Shown here in pieces: positions 29,658 through 39,598 of a DNA stretch of 64,000 bases (positions are counted from its first letter, which is position 1; the number at the start of each line of letters is the position of its first letter). Source of the DNA: Stentor roeselii (taxonomy: Eukaryota; Ciliophora; Heterotrichea; Heterotrichida; Stentoridae). Position numbers and translations under genes: made by a program. The DNA lies in assembly GCA_006503475.1 (NCBI GenBank), contig RSEH01000042.1, forward strand, positions 62,001 through 126,000, read 5' to 3'. The notes under the pieces are model-generated. The model was given only the letters and a program-made list of their open reading frames with translations, did not search any database and had not been told where the DNA came from.

Positions 29658-30233
29658 ATGAGCTTTTTTAGGAAATGTTGTAGATGTTTTAGTAAGGAAA
29701 AAGAGGTTGTCTCACCTCAACAAGGAATACCCAACGAAATCCACATTCAAGAACCAGAACAGCAACAACCAGAGCCCTTAGTCGAGATAGAAACAAAATT
29801 CCATCTCCCAGACCTAAAAATAAGCGAATTCACTCCATCAAGCACTCAAAAGTTAAACTTTTCCTACAACTGTCCAATATGCCTTCGATACTTCAACACA
29901 ATTCTAGTCCTTAAATGCTGCAAGCAATACATCTGTCACTTTTGCATTGAAGACCTTTCAAAAAGTGTAAAATTCGAAGTCGCCTGCCCACATTGTAAGA
30001 AAATTCCAGTCCAAGCCTCTGATGTTGACTTTAACTCGACAGTCAAAAAATATTCAGACTCGCCTTTTGGAACTTTTAAGCAAAGTAAAGACCCAGAAAA
30101 TAAATGGGTTCAATTAAAGGTCGTGAATGAAAGTGTTGAATCTGATGAAAGTGTTGGAGCTTTAGAAAATCTTAACTTTTCTTTTAATCATGAAATGCCT
30201 GTCGTCAATTCGAATATGAGGATGACGGCTTAG
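29658..30233 (+). CDS. RING-type zinc-finger protein
   Basis: A 191-residue protein. A RING-like domain (about 71-115) has CPIC, then CC...CHFC and CPHC, giving eight plausible ligands with unusual Cys at some usual His positions. The N-terminus MSFFRKCCRCF is Cys-rich and could be palmitoylated. A Gln/Pro/Glu-rich linker lies at about 20-50 and the C-terminus is acidic. An E3 ubiquitin-ligase role is likely from the family. The ATG at 29658-29660 is taken as start because upstream codons in frame are not ATG. Confidence 0.82.
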   Translation: MSFFRKCCRCFSKEKEVVSPQQGIPNEIHIQEPEQQQPEPLVEIETKFHLPDLKISEFTPSSTQKLNFSYNCPICLRYFNTILVLKCCKQYICHFCIEDLSKSVKFEVACPHCKKIPVQASDVDFNSTVKKYSDSPFGTFKQSKDPENKWVQLKVVNESVESDESVGALENLNFSFNHEMPVVNSNMRMTA

Positions 30234-30365
30234 TTTTTTATTAAGATTAATGAAAATATGATTTGGATTGGTTTTTAAGATTTTGTTGAAAATACTGATT
30301 TGAGTTTGTGATGTGATTGGTTTTTAAATTTGTTGATATTCTTGTTAGTTATATTCCAATTAATA

Positions 30366-31112
30366 ATGTCCTTATCTTCAACAAAACTAGGAAGTTCAAC
30401 TAAATTTGAAGGGACTACTGGAAAAGTCTACTCATCTGAATCTTCTCCAGGATGTGAAAGCAAGGATGTCTTCTTCAATTCACAGGTTCCGATTTCTCAT
30501 TTACGTAAGAAAACAGAAGAAGTTGACATTGAGGAGTTATTTGAAGCATGGGACAAGACTCATAAACAATTTACTGCCTGGGCGTCACACGCGAGTTCGC
30601 CTTTACTTTCAGCCCAGTCCGGGAAAAGAGTCACGAAATTCCCTGACCTACTAACCCCTCCTCCAGGCTTCGAGCGAGTTCGGCCGATGTTCCGTTCGAG
30701 CGAAATCTCAACGGAGTCCGAGATAAGTCCATCAATGGACATGCGACTCAAATGTAAAGTGACAACAAATGATGTGACTTTAAGTCCTGCGCCTTGCAAA
30801 AGTGGTCTGGTTAAAAGAGAGAAGAGAGGACAGTTCAATGAAGAAAACGTCAGTGATGAAAGGTTTTCAGGTGAAATCAAATTTTATCAACTTAAAAAAA
30901 GATTCGGTTTCATTTCTTTGGATTTGGATAAAACTGACGTTTTTTTGTGTGAAGATGATTTGGTTCTTTCTGGAGTTAGTATTAAGAAGTTCAAGGAAGC
31001 GATTTTTAAGAGAGTTACTGTTAAACTCAGCTTTTTTATCAAGGTTTATGATGAGAATTCGGTGAAAAAGAGAAAAGCTGTGGATGTTAAGGTGGAAACT
31101 GAATTAATTTAG
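30366..31112 (+). CDS. Protein with C-terminal cold-shock-like domain
   Basis: A 248-residue protein. The first ~165 residues are Ser/Pro-rich and disordered. The C-terminal ~80 residues resemble a cold-shock OB fold, with FYQLKKRFGFISLDLDKTDVFL matching the RNP1-like strand (K-G-FGFI and DVFLH). This suggests single-stranded nucleic-acid binding, probably RNA. The second RNP motif is weak, so the assignment is moderate. The first in-frame ATG, MSLSSTKLGSS, is chosen as start. Confidence 0.75.
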   Translation: MSLSSTKLGSSTKFEGTTGKVYSSESSPGCESKDVFFNSQVPISHLRKKTEEVDIEELFEAWDKTHKQFTAWASHASSPLLSAQSGKRVTKFPDLLTPPPGFERVRPMFRSSEISTESEISPSMDMRLKCKVTTNDVTLSPAPCKSGLVKREKRGQFNEENVSDERFSGEIKFYQLKKRFGFISLDLDKTDVFLCEDDLVLSGVSIKKFKEAIFKRVTVKLSFFIKVYDENSVKKRKAVDVKVETELI

Positions 31113-31475
31113 ATAGTTTTTATTCTGTGTTTTGATAGAAAAGGATGAATTGGGCTTCATCGATGCAAGAAAATTGAATTCATAGAAAGTGATTTTTTTG
31201 AATAAGAATTTAATTCCTTGATGAAAAGAAAATTTTAAAAATGTATGATTCAAATATTGATTCTATCAAAATTTTCAGAATTTGATAACTTCTTTGTGAA
31301 TGGTAATTATTTAGCTAACGCTTATTTTTTATCGAGTTTTATCTCTTGAATAAAATTTTCTAAAGTTTGGAATAACTTTGATAGTATAAAATGGAAATAA
31401 CCTGAATAAACCCGGTAAGATTGTTCAATTATTTTCATGATAATTAATCTTGTAGATTAAGGCAGTTTATAATAT
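31113..31475. other. Intergenic between convergent genes
   Basis: About 360 AT-rich bases with no ORF or RNA gene seen. Confidence 0.55.
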
Positions 31476-32744
31476 TTAATATCCATACTTCTTATTCAAA
31501 CTAGTCTTTCCATCCCCAGTTTGTCCTTCTGGTGGCGTCCAATCATTTTGACTATCAATAAAATCTACTTTTGCAGGAACATGATCTACTTTTTCTCGAT
31601 CATTGAATTCTTCACTCTTTTCTTTAACCTTCCTTTTTTTCATTCCCAGTCTGATCTCTGAATCATCAGGAGGACAAGCATAAATACTCACTCCTGGATT
31701 TTCTTGACAGATTTTTTCAATCTCAGCATTAATCTTTCTTAGTCTTTCTCCAAGATTTATAAGGTTTTGTTCTTTTAAAGCCCAGTTATTGCTTTGCATA
31801 AAATTTTCCAGAGGATCATCATCTTCGGAATCGTCTTTTATACTAAGATGAGTGATCTGGTAAGTGAGTTCATTTCTTTCTGTCACAAGTTTATCCAGCT
31901 CGCCCTGTTTATTTTCTGAACTTTTCCTCATATTCCCTTCACTAACTCTATTATAAAACTCATCTTCCGAACTACTATAATCATACAAACCTTTCTGTTT
32001 CACTTTAAAACTTTGACATTCAGGAAAGAAAGAAGCCCTCAAGTTATCATCCCCAATTTCTTTTTCCCCTTTAAAATTTTCAAGTTTATCCTGAAGACTA
32101 GCAATTTTTTCATAATTTTCCTGATTTTTCTTACTTTTTTCAATAATCCTTTCCAAACCTTGTATCTTTTCATTTAATTTTTCCTGATTCTGAATGATTT
32201 TCATTTGTTTTTCACTTAAATCTTCTCTTCTCATAATAGCATGATAGTCAAGTTGATCTTCATACAAAAGTAAATCATCAGGTTTTAGTTGTTCATTGAC
32301 AGCATCTTCAGCAAATCCCCAAGAGACCCTTTGAAGTGACTCCCTGATGCTTTTCGCAACTTTTCCTTGAGCATTGAAGAACTTTTCCGTTCTTTTAATG
32401 AAAGCAGGACCTGAAACTGCGAGAATTCCAGAAAAATCACCAAACTCTAAAATATCATTTGGAAAGACTTTAGCATAATTGCAGAATTTCAATGTTTTCT
32501 TATTAAGTCTAACTCTGCAGTCCTTGAACGGGTAGATAAACAAGAACCCTTCATCAGAATGTTGAAGAACAGCGTGAAAGGACTGGACCGACTCATGTTC
32601 AACTTTTAAATCCGCGTCTCTTCCGATTGTGTAAAAAGGTTTCAAATCAACAGAAAAGTCAAAAATCACGACACCGTCTTCAATTAGCTGAACCGAGTAA
32701 AAGTTCAGAGGACTTGAAGACCATTGAGGAGGGAAGTAGTCCAT
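31476..32744 (-). CDS. FHA-domain protein, kanadaptin-like
   Basis: A 422-residue protein. An N-terminal FHA domain (about 15-105) has the phosphothreonine-binding pattern YTIGRDADL...ESVQSFHAVLQ. It is followed by WGFAEDAV, a coiled coil (about 170-220), an acidic patch DDSEDDDPLENFM and a basic tail. The order FHA, W(G)-rich segment, coiled coil, acidic DDxLxxFM resembles kanadaptin (SLC4A1AP), which is mostly nuclear; this assignment is tentative. The ATG at 32744 lies 11 nt after the stop of the upstream DHHC gene. Confidence 0.82.
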   Translation of the reverse strand: MDYFPPQWSSSPLNFYSVQLIEDGVVIFDFSVDLKPFYTIGRDADLKVEHESVQSFHAVLQHSDEGFLFIYPFKDCRVRLNKKTLKFCNYAKVFPNDILEFGDFSGILAVSGPAFIKRTEKFFNAQGKVAKSIRESLQRVSWGFAEDAVNEQLKPDDLLLYEDQLDYHAIMRREDLSEKQMKIIQNQEKLNEKIQGLERIIEKSKKNQENYEKIASLQDKLENFKGEKEIGDDNLRASFFPECQSFKVKQKGLYDYSSSEDEFYNRVSEGNMRKSSENKQGELDKLVTERNELTYQITHLSIKDDSEDDDPLENFMQSNNWALKEQNLINLGERLRKINAEIEKICQENPGVSIYACPPDDSEIRLGMKKRKVKEKSEEFNDREKVDHVPAKVDFIDSQNDWTPPEGQTGDGKTSLNKKYGY

Positions 32745-32755
32745 ATTATTATTAA

Positions 32756-33463
32756 TCAATTTTTCGTCTTAGTCACATCATTTGTATTATCAGTTTTCAC
32801 ATAAGTTTCAGGAGAAATATTTTCTTGACTCTTGTAAATCGACCCTTGTTTCTTTTTTTTACTTAAAATATACTCGAAAGTAGACATTTTCTTGATTTTC
32901 AGAAAAATATGCAGTCCTATCAAATGAGCTAAAAAAATACTACCTGCCAAAGACAGGCTTTGAAAAAAGAATAAAAAGACCAAAGAAGCAACTTCTGGCT
33001 TTTCTACTCGCCAGATGAGGTAAAATATTGAGATTCCATTGGTGGTTAGAAAAAATAAACAGAAAAATTCAGCGGAAATGATAAGACCGATGAAGTATCT
33101 GTAGTTTTTTACACCTACGCAGTTGTTCACCCATTTGCAGTGATGGTCGAATTCTAATGTGCATCGGTCACATCTTGCACAGTGCTTGCTTTTCACTGAT
33201 TTTATTGAACAACATAAGGTGCAGTAACTTTGATCGACTTCTTTCGTTTTTCCATCGTCGCTTGGGTTTATCTTTGTTGTTGTAATGTAAAAAACTGTTA
33301 ATGATAGGGTTAAAAATGAGAAAATAGTCGAAAGTGCTTGATTTTTTGAGGAGGTGAAAACTTGGATTGACTTTAAGTAGAATATCAATATTGTGCCCAG
33401 GAATAAGGAAAATGTTACGATTTGGAATGGGTTCAGTGGTAATTGAAATCCATGTTTTCTCAT
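32756..33463 (-). CDS. DHHC palmitoyltransferase
   Basis: A 235-residue protein with four membrane spans and a cytosolic Cys-rich DHHC domain between spans 2 and 3: CTLC...HCARCDRCTLEFDHHCKWVNNCVG, with the catalytic DHHC tetrad intact. It transfers palmitate to cysteines of target proteins, fitting the several Cys-rich N-termini encoded nearby. The start MRKHGFQLPLNPFQ matches the usual N-terminus of this subfamily, so the ATG at 33461-33463 is preferred over a longer frame. Confidence 0.93.
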   Translation of the reverse strand: MRKHGFQLPLNPFQIVTFSLFLGTILIFYLKSIQVFTSSKNQALSTIFSFLTLSLTVFYITTTKINPSDDGKTKEVDQSYCTLCCSIKSVKSKHCARCDRCTLEFDHHCKWVNNCVGVKNYRYFIGLIISAEFFCLFFLTTNGISIFYLIWRVEKPEVASLVFLFFFQSLSLAGSIFLAHLIGLHIFLKIKKMSTFEYILSKKKKQGSIYKSQENISPETYVKTDNTNDVTKTKN

Positions 33464-33572
33464 AATATGTGAATGGTAATAAATATGTTGTGATGATCTG
33501 GCAGACCTGATCTGAAAAGTGACGAAATGCGTAGACTGAGTATATATCCCTTCCTTACAAACCAAATCTTAA

Positions 33573-35252
33573 ATGGAAAGACCGATCACAGGTCAATTTT
33601 CTTTAAAGCCTTTAAATTCAAAAGCTTTCAAATCAGAAGCGAGACTTGTCCTTAAGCGACCAGTCAGCGCAGCGATGAGTTCCTTGTCCATTCAAGAGAA
33701 CATGAGACAGCAAGACAAGAAACTCTTGGCAAGCCAGGACCCTCTGCTCAAGTCCTTCGAAGCTTTGAAGAAGTCGAAAATGAACCAGTTTTCAATGCCT
33801 GAAAGCGAAATCAGCAAAATGCTTGTAAGACTTGACCGGATCACTCGAAATACGATGTATGGACAGAAAAAAATTGAACTTATTGAAAATGAAAAGGTTT
33901 TTGTTGAACTTTTCGCTGGTGAGTCGCAGTTTGCTTTTGTTAATACTCGAGGAGAGACTTGTCCTTTGAATGTTATGATTAAGAGGAATTCAGGCGTTCT
34001 GGAAACTTACTTGTCGAGGAAAATCAAAGAACCTTCTAGGATTTTGAATGATGAGGTGCACCATAAGGATTATATCAAAGTGAATGATAAGTCGTTTTTC
34101 TTTATCACGCCTTTTGTTGCTTTTAACTTCACTGCAGTCAAAGACTCAAATTTTTCGATTTCCATCAAATTCGGTCAAAACAACGTGACAAGATCCATCC
34201 GAAGTGAAAGTGCGATACCCCAAAATGTGCAAGTCCTGCCAACAACAACAACAGAAGACGACTCCTCTAAAAAGAAACTTCCAGACAAGAACTTCATAAA
34301 AATGAACCTAACGCTAACAAACTTCAAAAGCAAAGATTTCCGAAGTGCCGAAAAACGTCGACATGAAGTAATCGAGCGTCACCGACACATAATGATAGAG
34401 ACTCACGAAAAAAAGCTATATTCAATGAAAAAACAAGAAATCCGCTTAGACGCTGAGTTAAAAGGCAAAGAAATCATCGAAGTAATCCGAAGAAAACAAA
34501 CCTTCGAGAAATTTTGGTTAAAACTAACAAAAATCGGCACATCAATCCTTCACATTCGAAAACTTGTCAGAGAAAACCGAGTAAAACGTTTAAAAAGTAT
34601 CAAACAAAAAACCGCTGTAAGAGTAATTCAAAGAAAATTCCGAAAACACCTGAAAAAACACCCAATTCAAAAAAATCTCCTCATCATGTCACTTTTTTCC
34701 CTTAAAAACTTCTACAGAATCTCAGGACTTTTTAAAAGATTTTCTCATAAAAGTCTCATCAGTTGCATAAGAAAAGCGAAAAAAAATTATATAATGCCTG
34801 AGATTTTTGGAGGGTTCGTAAAAAAAGTCATCTTGATTCAAAAGACTTTTCGAGAATATTTAGTTTTAAAAGAAATTCGAAATGAAGAACTTCATGATTG
34901 TTGGGTCCATACTTTAACGAAAAGACTTGAAAAAATTCACTCTTATAAGAAAAAATCAAAAAAATGGAAAAAGAAACAAATCGAAAAATACTCTTCAATC
35001 ACTGAAGAAATTCAGAAAAGGATTCTAAGTGATCATCTCGTCAACGCCATGAAAAAGTACCTGGAAACTCTTCAAGAGTATCGTTCAAGGTTCACTGAAA
35101 AAATCACCGTGATGCAGAGAAAGAAGTTCTTAGAGTCAGAAATCGATGCGGTTAATTATTTATGTCCTCCAATCTTCAAGTTCATTCCGAATTATAAAGA
35201 AATGCTTAGTCTCATCGATTTGGTCGTCGGCTCTGCCGACGACGGTGATTAG
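33573..35252 (+). CDS. IQ-motif protein, probably cytoskeletal
   Basis: A 559-residue basic protein. Two IQ-like motifs are visible, AVRVIQRKFRKHLKK (about 349-363) and VILIQKTFREYLVLKE (about 418-433), which bind calmodulin or centrin in other proteins. A mostly beta segment lies at about 105-210 and helical basic regions follow. No motor, kinase or membrane domain is visible. A centrin- or calmodulin-binding cortical or axonemal role is inferred. Confidence 0.82.
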   Translation: MERPITGQFSLKPLNSKAFKSEARLVLKRPVSAAMSSLSIQENMRQQDKKLLASQDPLLKSFEALKKSKMNQFSMPESEISKMLVRLDRITRNTMYGQKKIELIENEKVFVELFAGESQFAFVNTRGETCPLNVMIKRNSGVLETYLSRKIKEPSRILNDEVHHKDYIKVNDKSFFFITPFVAFNFTAVKDSNFSISIKFGQNNVTRSIRSESAIPQNVQVLPTTTTEDDSSKKKLPDKNFIKMNLTLTNFKSKDFRSAEKRRHEVIERHRHIMIETHEKKLYSMKKQEIRLDAELKGKEIIEVIRRKQTFEKFWLKLTKIGTSILHIRKLVRENRVKRLKSIKQKTAVRVIQRKFRKHLKKHPIQKNLLIMSLFSLKNFYRISGLFKRFSHKSLISCIRKAKKNYIMPEIFGGFVKKVILIQKTFREYLVLKEIRNEELHDCWVHTLTKRLEKIHSYKKKSKKWKKKQIEKYSSITEEIQKRILSDHLVNAMKKYLETLQEYRSRFTEKITVMQRKKFLESEIDAVNYLCPPIFKFIPNYKEMLSLIDLVVGSADDGD

Positions 35253-35282
35253 TCTCTTTTAATGTAAATTGGTAAACTTATA

Positions 35283-36044
35283 ATGCTTCGGAACAAGTAT
35301 GGAAAGGACCAGTTTTACCTTAGGCAGATGGAAAGGGATAAAAACGAATACCGCGCGAAAGAGTCGAATAAAATAATCAAGAGATTTTCGAATGACTCTA
35401 AAGAAACGATTCAGTAACTTCTAAGTAGATACTCACGTAAAAGGCCTGATCGAAATTTTATCGCTTCTAACTCGGTCTCACCGAAAGTAAGTAAAAATTC
35501 ACTTAAGGAACAGAGTTACTCTCCTTCAAGAGAATCTCATTTTAAATTACTTCAGCCTATTACGTCGAGGGCTTATGTGTATGAAAAAGCGATTAAGAAT
35601 TTTTTAGGAGAGGAAAACTTGGATGATTTTAGATTGAAAAAAATTGTTAGGAAAAAGGATCAGGATTTTAGTGAAGTTAGAGCGAAAAGTTCGATAGGTT
35701 TGAAGCAAAAAGTGCTTTTCAGTAACTTAGACGAAGAGTTAAAACTGTTAGAAGCAAAAGAGATCTCTCTTAAAAAAAATATCCGAAACCTGAGCATAAA
35801 ACAAAGGCACTTAAAAGACACTAAAAAGTTAAGCCGAACTCCAGTAACAACCCGATTAAACCCATCAAAAGAAAACTCAAAAGTGAACCTAACAGAGCGA
35901 AAACGAGTTGAAAGTTCATTTAAAGTTTACGAATCCCTTGAAAAAATGAACAAATTACTGACTCATTTCCTTCAAAGTCCATCAGTAAAGTCTCAGTTCC
36001 AAAGTCAAAACATTCCTAAAGCTGTAAATAAATCTTTTAAATAA
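35283..36044 (+). CDS. Basic hypothetical protein with a 15-nt intron
   Basis: Exons 35283-35413 and 35429-36044 join to a 248-residue Lys/Ser-rich protein beginning MLRNKYGKDQFYLRQMERDK. Removing the 15 nt restores the frame into the long downstream reading frame (...ETIQ|YSRKRPDRNF...). The C-terminal half contains a short coiled coil (about 143-175). No known domain. Only 29 nt separate it from the preceding gene's stop and 32 nt from the next gene's ATG. CTTATAATG overlaps the start. Confidence 0.8.
35414..35428 (+). other. 15-nt spliceosomal intron
   Basis: GTAACTTCTAAGTAG interrupts the codon for Gln in phase 2. Retention introduces an immediate stop. The candidate branch A is at position 10 and the intron ends TAG. 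Confidence 0.88.
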
Positions 36045-36076
36045 CATCTTCACCACTGATCTAATTAAAAAATAAC

Positions 36077-37252
36077 ATGAACTTAAAAAAAAACTTGAAA
36101 AACGTGCTGCCTTCGCCGAAATCTATCAAAAAAAAATTGATAGTTAAGTCAAAGAGACTCACTATTGACATTCCTGAAGGGTCTTCTATTGATGATTTGA
36201 ATAAGAACTCACCAAAGCACAGACATCATCCAACAGCTCACAAGTCTGTCAGTCGTCCACTAGTCTCATTCGAAAAGACTTCGAAAAATACTTCAGTGAA
36301 ACCTAAGTCGAAAGTCTTTCTTTTTCCACCAGAGCCCAAGCCGAATAGAAACTCAAGCAAATTAGGCAGTCCTAAGCCTTTAAAGAAATCTATTACCAAG
36401 CCCAAGACTCCTATGCAGAAAAAAAAGCAGCTAAAACTCATCAAAAGACCGAAAACTTCAGCAAGTCCCAAAAAAATTGAAGAGGCTGAGCCCAGTATCA
36501 AGAGTTTGGTCACACAAGTTTCAGTTAACATGAAGCAGACTCATGAAGAAATCTATAATGAGCATCTTTTTCAAACTTATCAAGGACTTAAAATTTCTAA
36601 AAGTCTTCCGCCTGTTGACCTTGATCAGCTGAGTGAAAAAAGGCTCCAGGTGCCTAGACGTCCTGGCTTCGAATTAAAAAAAACCGTAGTCTTCGACCTA
36701 GACGAGACCTTAGTTCACTGTTGCGAAAACATCGAAGAAAGCGAGCCAGACGTGATTCTGCCAGTGACATTCCCTTCAGGTGAAGTAATAAACGCAGGCA
36801 TTAACATCCGTCCCTACGCATTCGAATGTTTAAAAGAGCTCAACAAGCACTTCGAAGTTTTCGTATTCACCGCTTCTCATCAATGTTACGCAAACGTTGT
36901 TCTCGATTATCTTGACCCAGAAGGAGACTTGATCCATCAACGCTTTTTCCGTGAAAACTGCATCAATATGAACGGAATTTACATAAAAGACCTGAGAATT
37001 TTCGCTAATCGAAAACTTTCTGAAATGATTATTGTTGATAATGCGGCTTATTCTTATGCTTATCAAGTTGATAATGGAATTCCTATCATTTCTTGGCATG
37101 ATGATCGGGATGATAAGGAGTTGATGAATTTAGTTGATTATCTTTTGTCTTTGGTTGATGCTGAAGATGTTAGGGAAGTCAATTTTGAAACTTTTCATTT
37201 GAGGACGTTTTATGAGGATTATATGAATGAGTTTTTGATTCAGCAGCAGTAG
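36077..37252 (+). CDS. FCP1/SCP-like phosphatase (NIF domain)
   Basis: A 391-residue protein. The first ~200 residues are Lys/Pro/Ser-rich and disordered. The C-terminal HAD-type domain (about 205-365) carries the catalytic DLDETLV motif, FTASHQCYANVVLDYLDP (motif II region) and IVDNAAYSYAYQVDNGIPI. Family members dephosphorylate Ser of the RNA polymerase II tail or other proteins; this is nearest to the small CTD phosphatase type. Catalytic Asp residues are intact. Confidence 0.93.
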   Translation: MNLKKNLKNVLPSPKSIKKKLIVKSKRLTIDIPEGSSIDDLNKNSPKHRHHPTAHKSVSRPLVSFEKTSKNTSVKPKSKVFLFPPEPKPNRNSSKLGSPKPLKKSITKPKTPMQKKKQLKLIKRPKTSASPKKIEEAEPSIKSLVTQVSVNMKQTHEEIYNEHLFQTYQGLKISKSLPPVDLDQLSEKRLQVPRRPGFELKKTVVFDLDETLVHCCENIEESEPDVILPVTFPSGEVINAGINIRPYAFECLKELNKHFEVFVFTASHQCYANVVLDYLDPEGDLIHQRFFRENCINMNGIYIKDLRIFANRKLSEMIIVDNAAYSYAYQVDNGIPIISWHDDRDDKELMNLVDYLLSLVDAEDVREVNFETFHLRTFYEDYMNEFLIQQQ

Positions 37253-37420
37253 GATTCGGTATTTTTCAATTAATTAATATTGAAGGGTGAGGTTTAGAGG
37301 GTTTTGGGAAAGGTTTGAGAGAAGGAGGTTTGTGGGTTTTAGATGTGTTTTTTGGATGTTTCTTGGAAGGTTTTAAGTGTTTTTTGTTTTAATAAAAGGG
37401 ATATTTTTTTTCAGTGATTT

Positions 37421-38161
37421 ATGTTTATAATAATGCATACTCGATCTCCAACCCTAAACTCCAAACTTCAAAAACACACGCACACAAAGACAAGCTTCTA
37501 TTTGCCTCCATCCAAAAAGAACAAACTTCCTCCAATCGACACAAACCTCCACACACCAAACCTCTTATCCCCAGACTGGCACTACACGAAATCGCCTCAA
37601 TCAAAACCAATCCCCGAAGAATCCAAAAAGCGTCAAAAAGATTTTCTCGAAATGATGGGTTTTTCAGAAAGGTCTCCAGTATCTTCACTTCATTCACCTC
37701 TAAGCGTAGGAAAAAATTCTCCTAAAATTTCAATTACTGACCTGATGGGTACAAAAAAATTCGTTTTTCTGAAAAAAACAGGATTTTTGCCGATGTACTA
37801 CGAGTGTAAAAGAACTCAAGAACATAAAAAACTTGTTGAGGAAAAAAACGCATTGTCTTATGCTAACATGATTCACACTGACTTGATAAGAGAAAATAAC
37901 TTTAAAGTCACGAATCGTCCTCCTGATTCTGGAGTCGAGTTTAAAAGGTATAAGAAGAGGAAGAAGACTACGAAAAAAGTACTTCAAATTGAAGAGATTT
38001 TTAAACAGTGTGATGCTTTGACTGTTAGTACAAAGCAGACTAAGAAAGATATTGAAATAGGATTTCCTGTTGTTGGTAATGAACAGAGGAAAGCGAAGAG
38101 AAAACTTACATCTAAAGATATCAAGTCTATTGAAATTAATATTCATCATCTTGAGCAATGA
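37421..38161 (+). CDS. Hypothetical basic protein
   Basis: A 246-residue Lys/Thr/Ser/Pro-rich protein without recognised domains. The ATG at 37433 (MHTRSPTLNSKLQK) is an alternative start. The first ~100 residues look disordered, with helix later (RYKKRKKTTKKVLQIEEIF). It ends with two consecutive TGA codons, consistent with UGA as a stop. Cytoskeletal or nuclear location cannot be decided. Confidence 0.75.
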   Translation: MFIIMHTRSPTLNSKLQKHTHTKTSFYLPPSKKNKLPPIDTNLHTPNLLSPDWHYTKSPQSKPIPEESKKRQKDFLEMMGFSERSPVSSLHSPLSVGKNSPKISITDLMGTKKFVFLKKTGFLPMYYECKRTQEHKKLVEEKNALSYANMIHTDLIRENNFKVTNRPPDSGVEFKRYKKRKKTTKKVLQIEEIFKQCDALTVSTKQTKKDIEIGFPVVGNEQRKAKRKLTSKDIKSIEINIHHLEQ

Positions 38162-38446
38162 TGATTTTATGTTTTAGTAAATTTAAAGTGATTATATTTT
38201 TAAAGAGGTTTCTTTGATGGTCTTGTTTCACAATTTTATCAGAACATAAATTTTCAGTAGAGAATTAATTAGACAATGAGTTGAAATGCTAGCTCGATTT
38301 AAAAAGAGGAGCTTCTAGTTTGGATATAAAATAATTGGCATAAGCAAAAACTCCTTTTTTTGCAATTTATGAATTATGATTATTTCTATTAAAAAGTTTT
38401 TTAACTCAACTGATTTAATCAAATCCTAATTGATAATCCTAATTAA

Positions 38447-39598
38447 CTAAAATAAGAATGGTGCAATACTTGTGAAACCAGCCTGAATTACCATCCAGAT
38501 TAAAAATACGCTCTTGCTTTGATTTTTCTGCTGATCATTAGGTTTTCCATCCTTATTTATGCCTTCAATTATTGGGTGTGTGATTCTGAACCAAACTGGA
38601 GGGAAGAGACTAACAATAATGCATGTCAAGTACCCACAAGGGAGGGTAGGGCCATCGTCAAATGCTCTGAGTATTTGGTAAGGTCGATGTCCAAATGAAT
38701 GATGATCGGGATGTCTTTGCACACCCAACTCAATCACGTTTTGAATCAACTGATGTGCACTCCAAGAATGATTAGGCTTGACTGGCTCGTATTCTCCATT
38801 TTCTAGCTTTTTTCGGGTAAGTCCGTAATGAGTGAAATAGTTAAACTCTTCAAGGGATACGATTGTCACTGCTGCTTGAAGGACAAAGAATAAAAGAACC
38901 CGTGCTCCATAGAAGTGGTAAATTGTGTAAGTGAAAAGAATTTCACATAAAGCCCAGATGAACATTTTATTGTAGGGACTGTATTTAGACCGTCCTAATT
39001 TTTGAAGTCTTTGAACTTCTCTTTTCCAAGTGCAAGTGTAAGACCCAAGGAAAGATTGTGGGAAAAATTCGTAGAAAGTTTGCCCATATTTTCCAGTCCC
39101 TTTGTCAAGAGGTGTACTAACCCATCGATGATGGCCCTTTACGTGCTCTGAATAAATATGCATGTACAGAGTCTTGACAAGGTCGATTCCGACAATGAAC
39201 CTTGCGATTTTCTCTTTCTTATGAGTTAATTCATGGCCATGCAACACGCTGAGGACACCGATCATGCCAAATGTATAAGTGAAACTAATGAATTCGAAAT
39301 AGGTCATCTCTGTTCTGTACAAGTAGCCCAGTCCCCAGAAAAAGGTCACCCAGGATAAAAAGAGGAAGAGGTAGATGGGAATGTGGAAACGCTTTTGGTT
39401 TTTTATGGTTTTTTCTTCTTCTGGGGTTGGATTTGAAAGACTAGGAGGCAGAAAGTAGTCAATCACTGGGATAGCAGCAAACAAAACCCATAGCATCCAG
39501 TAGAATGTATGGTATGTTTCACAAACATAGACGAATAAACACAAGAGAAATGAAGTTCCGTAGTAAGAGCAGCTCGACCTTAAAATTAAACCATCCAT
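38447..39598 (-). CDS. AlkB-type membrane di-iron hydroxylase, paralogue 3
   Basis: A 383-residue protein, the same length as the copies at 22821 and 26780, on the other strand about 11 kb away. Histidine boxes are intact: HELTHK (122-127), EHVKGHH (151-157), NYFTHYGL (253-260) and QRHPDHH (294-300). It is closer to the 22821 copy in sequence (for example WMLW and ITHPIIEGINKDGK). Immediately upstream lies a tandem array of decayed copies of its own 5' end. Substrate and electron donor are unknown. Confidence 0.93.
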   Translation of the reverse strand: MDGLILRSSCSYYGTSFLLCLFVYVCETYHTFYWMLWVLFAAIPVIDYFLPPSLSNPTPEEEKTIKNQKRFHIPIYLFLFLSWVTFFWGLGYLYRTEMTYFEFISFTYTFGMIGVLSVLHGHELTHKKEKIARFIVGIDLVKTLYMHIYSEHVKGHHRWVSTPLDKGTGKYGQTFYEFFPQSFLGSYTCTWKREVQRLQKLGRSKYSPYNKMFIWALCEILFTYTIYHFYGARVLLFFVLQAAVTIVSLEEFNYFTHYGLTRKKLENGEYEPVKPNHSWSAHQLIQNVIELGVQRHPDHHSFGHRPYQILRAFDDGPTLPCGYLTCIIVSLFPPVWFRITHPIIEGINKDGKPNDQQKNQSKSVFLIWMVIQAGFTSIAPFLF

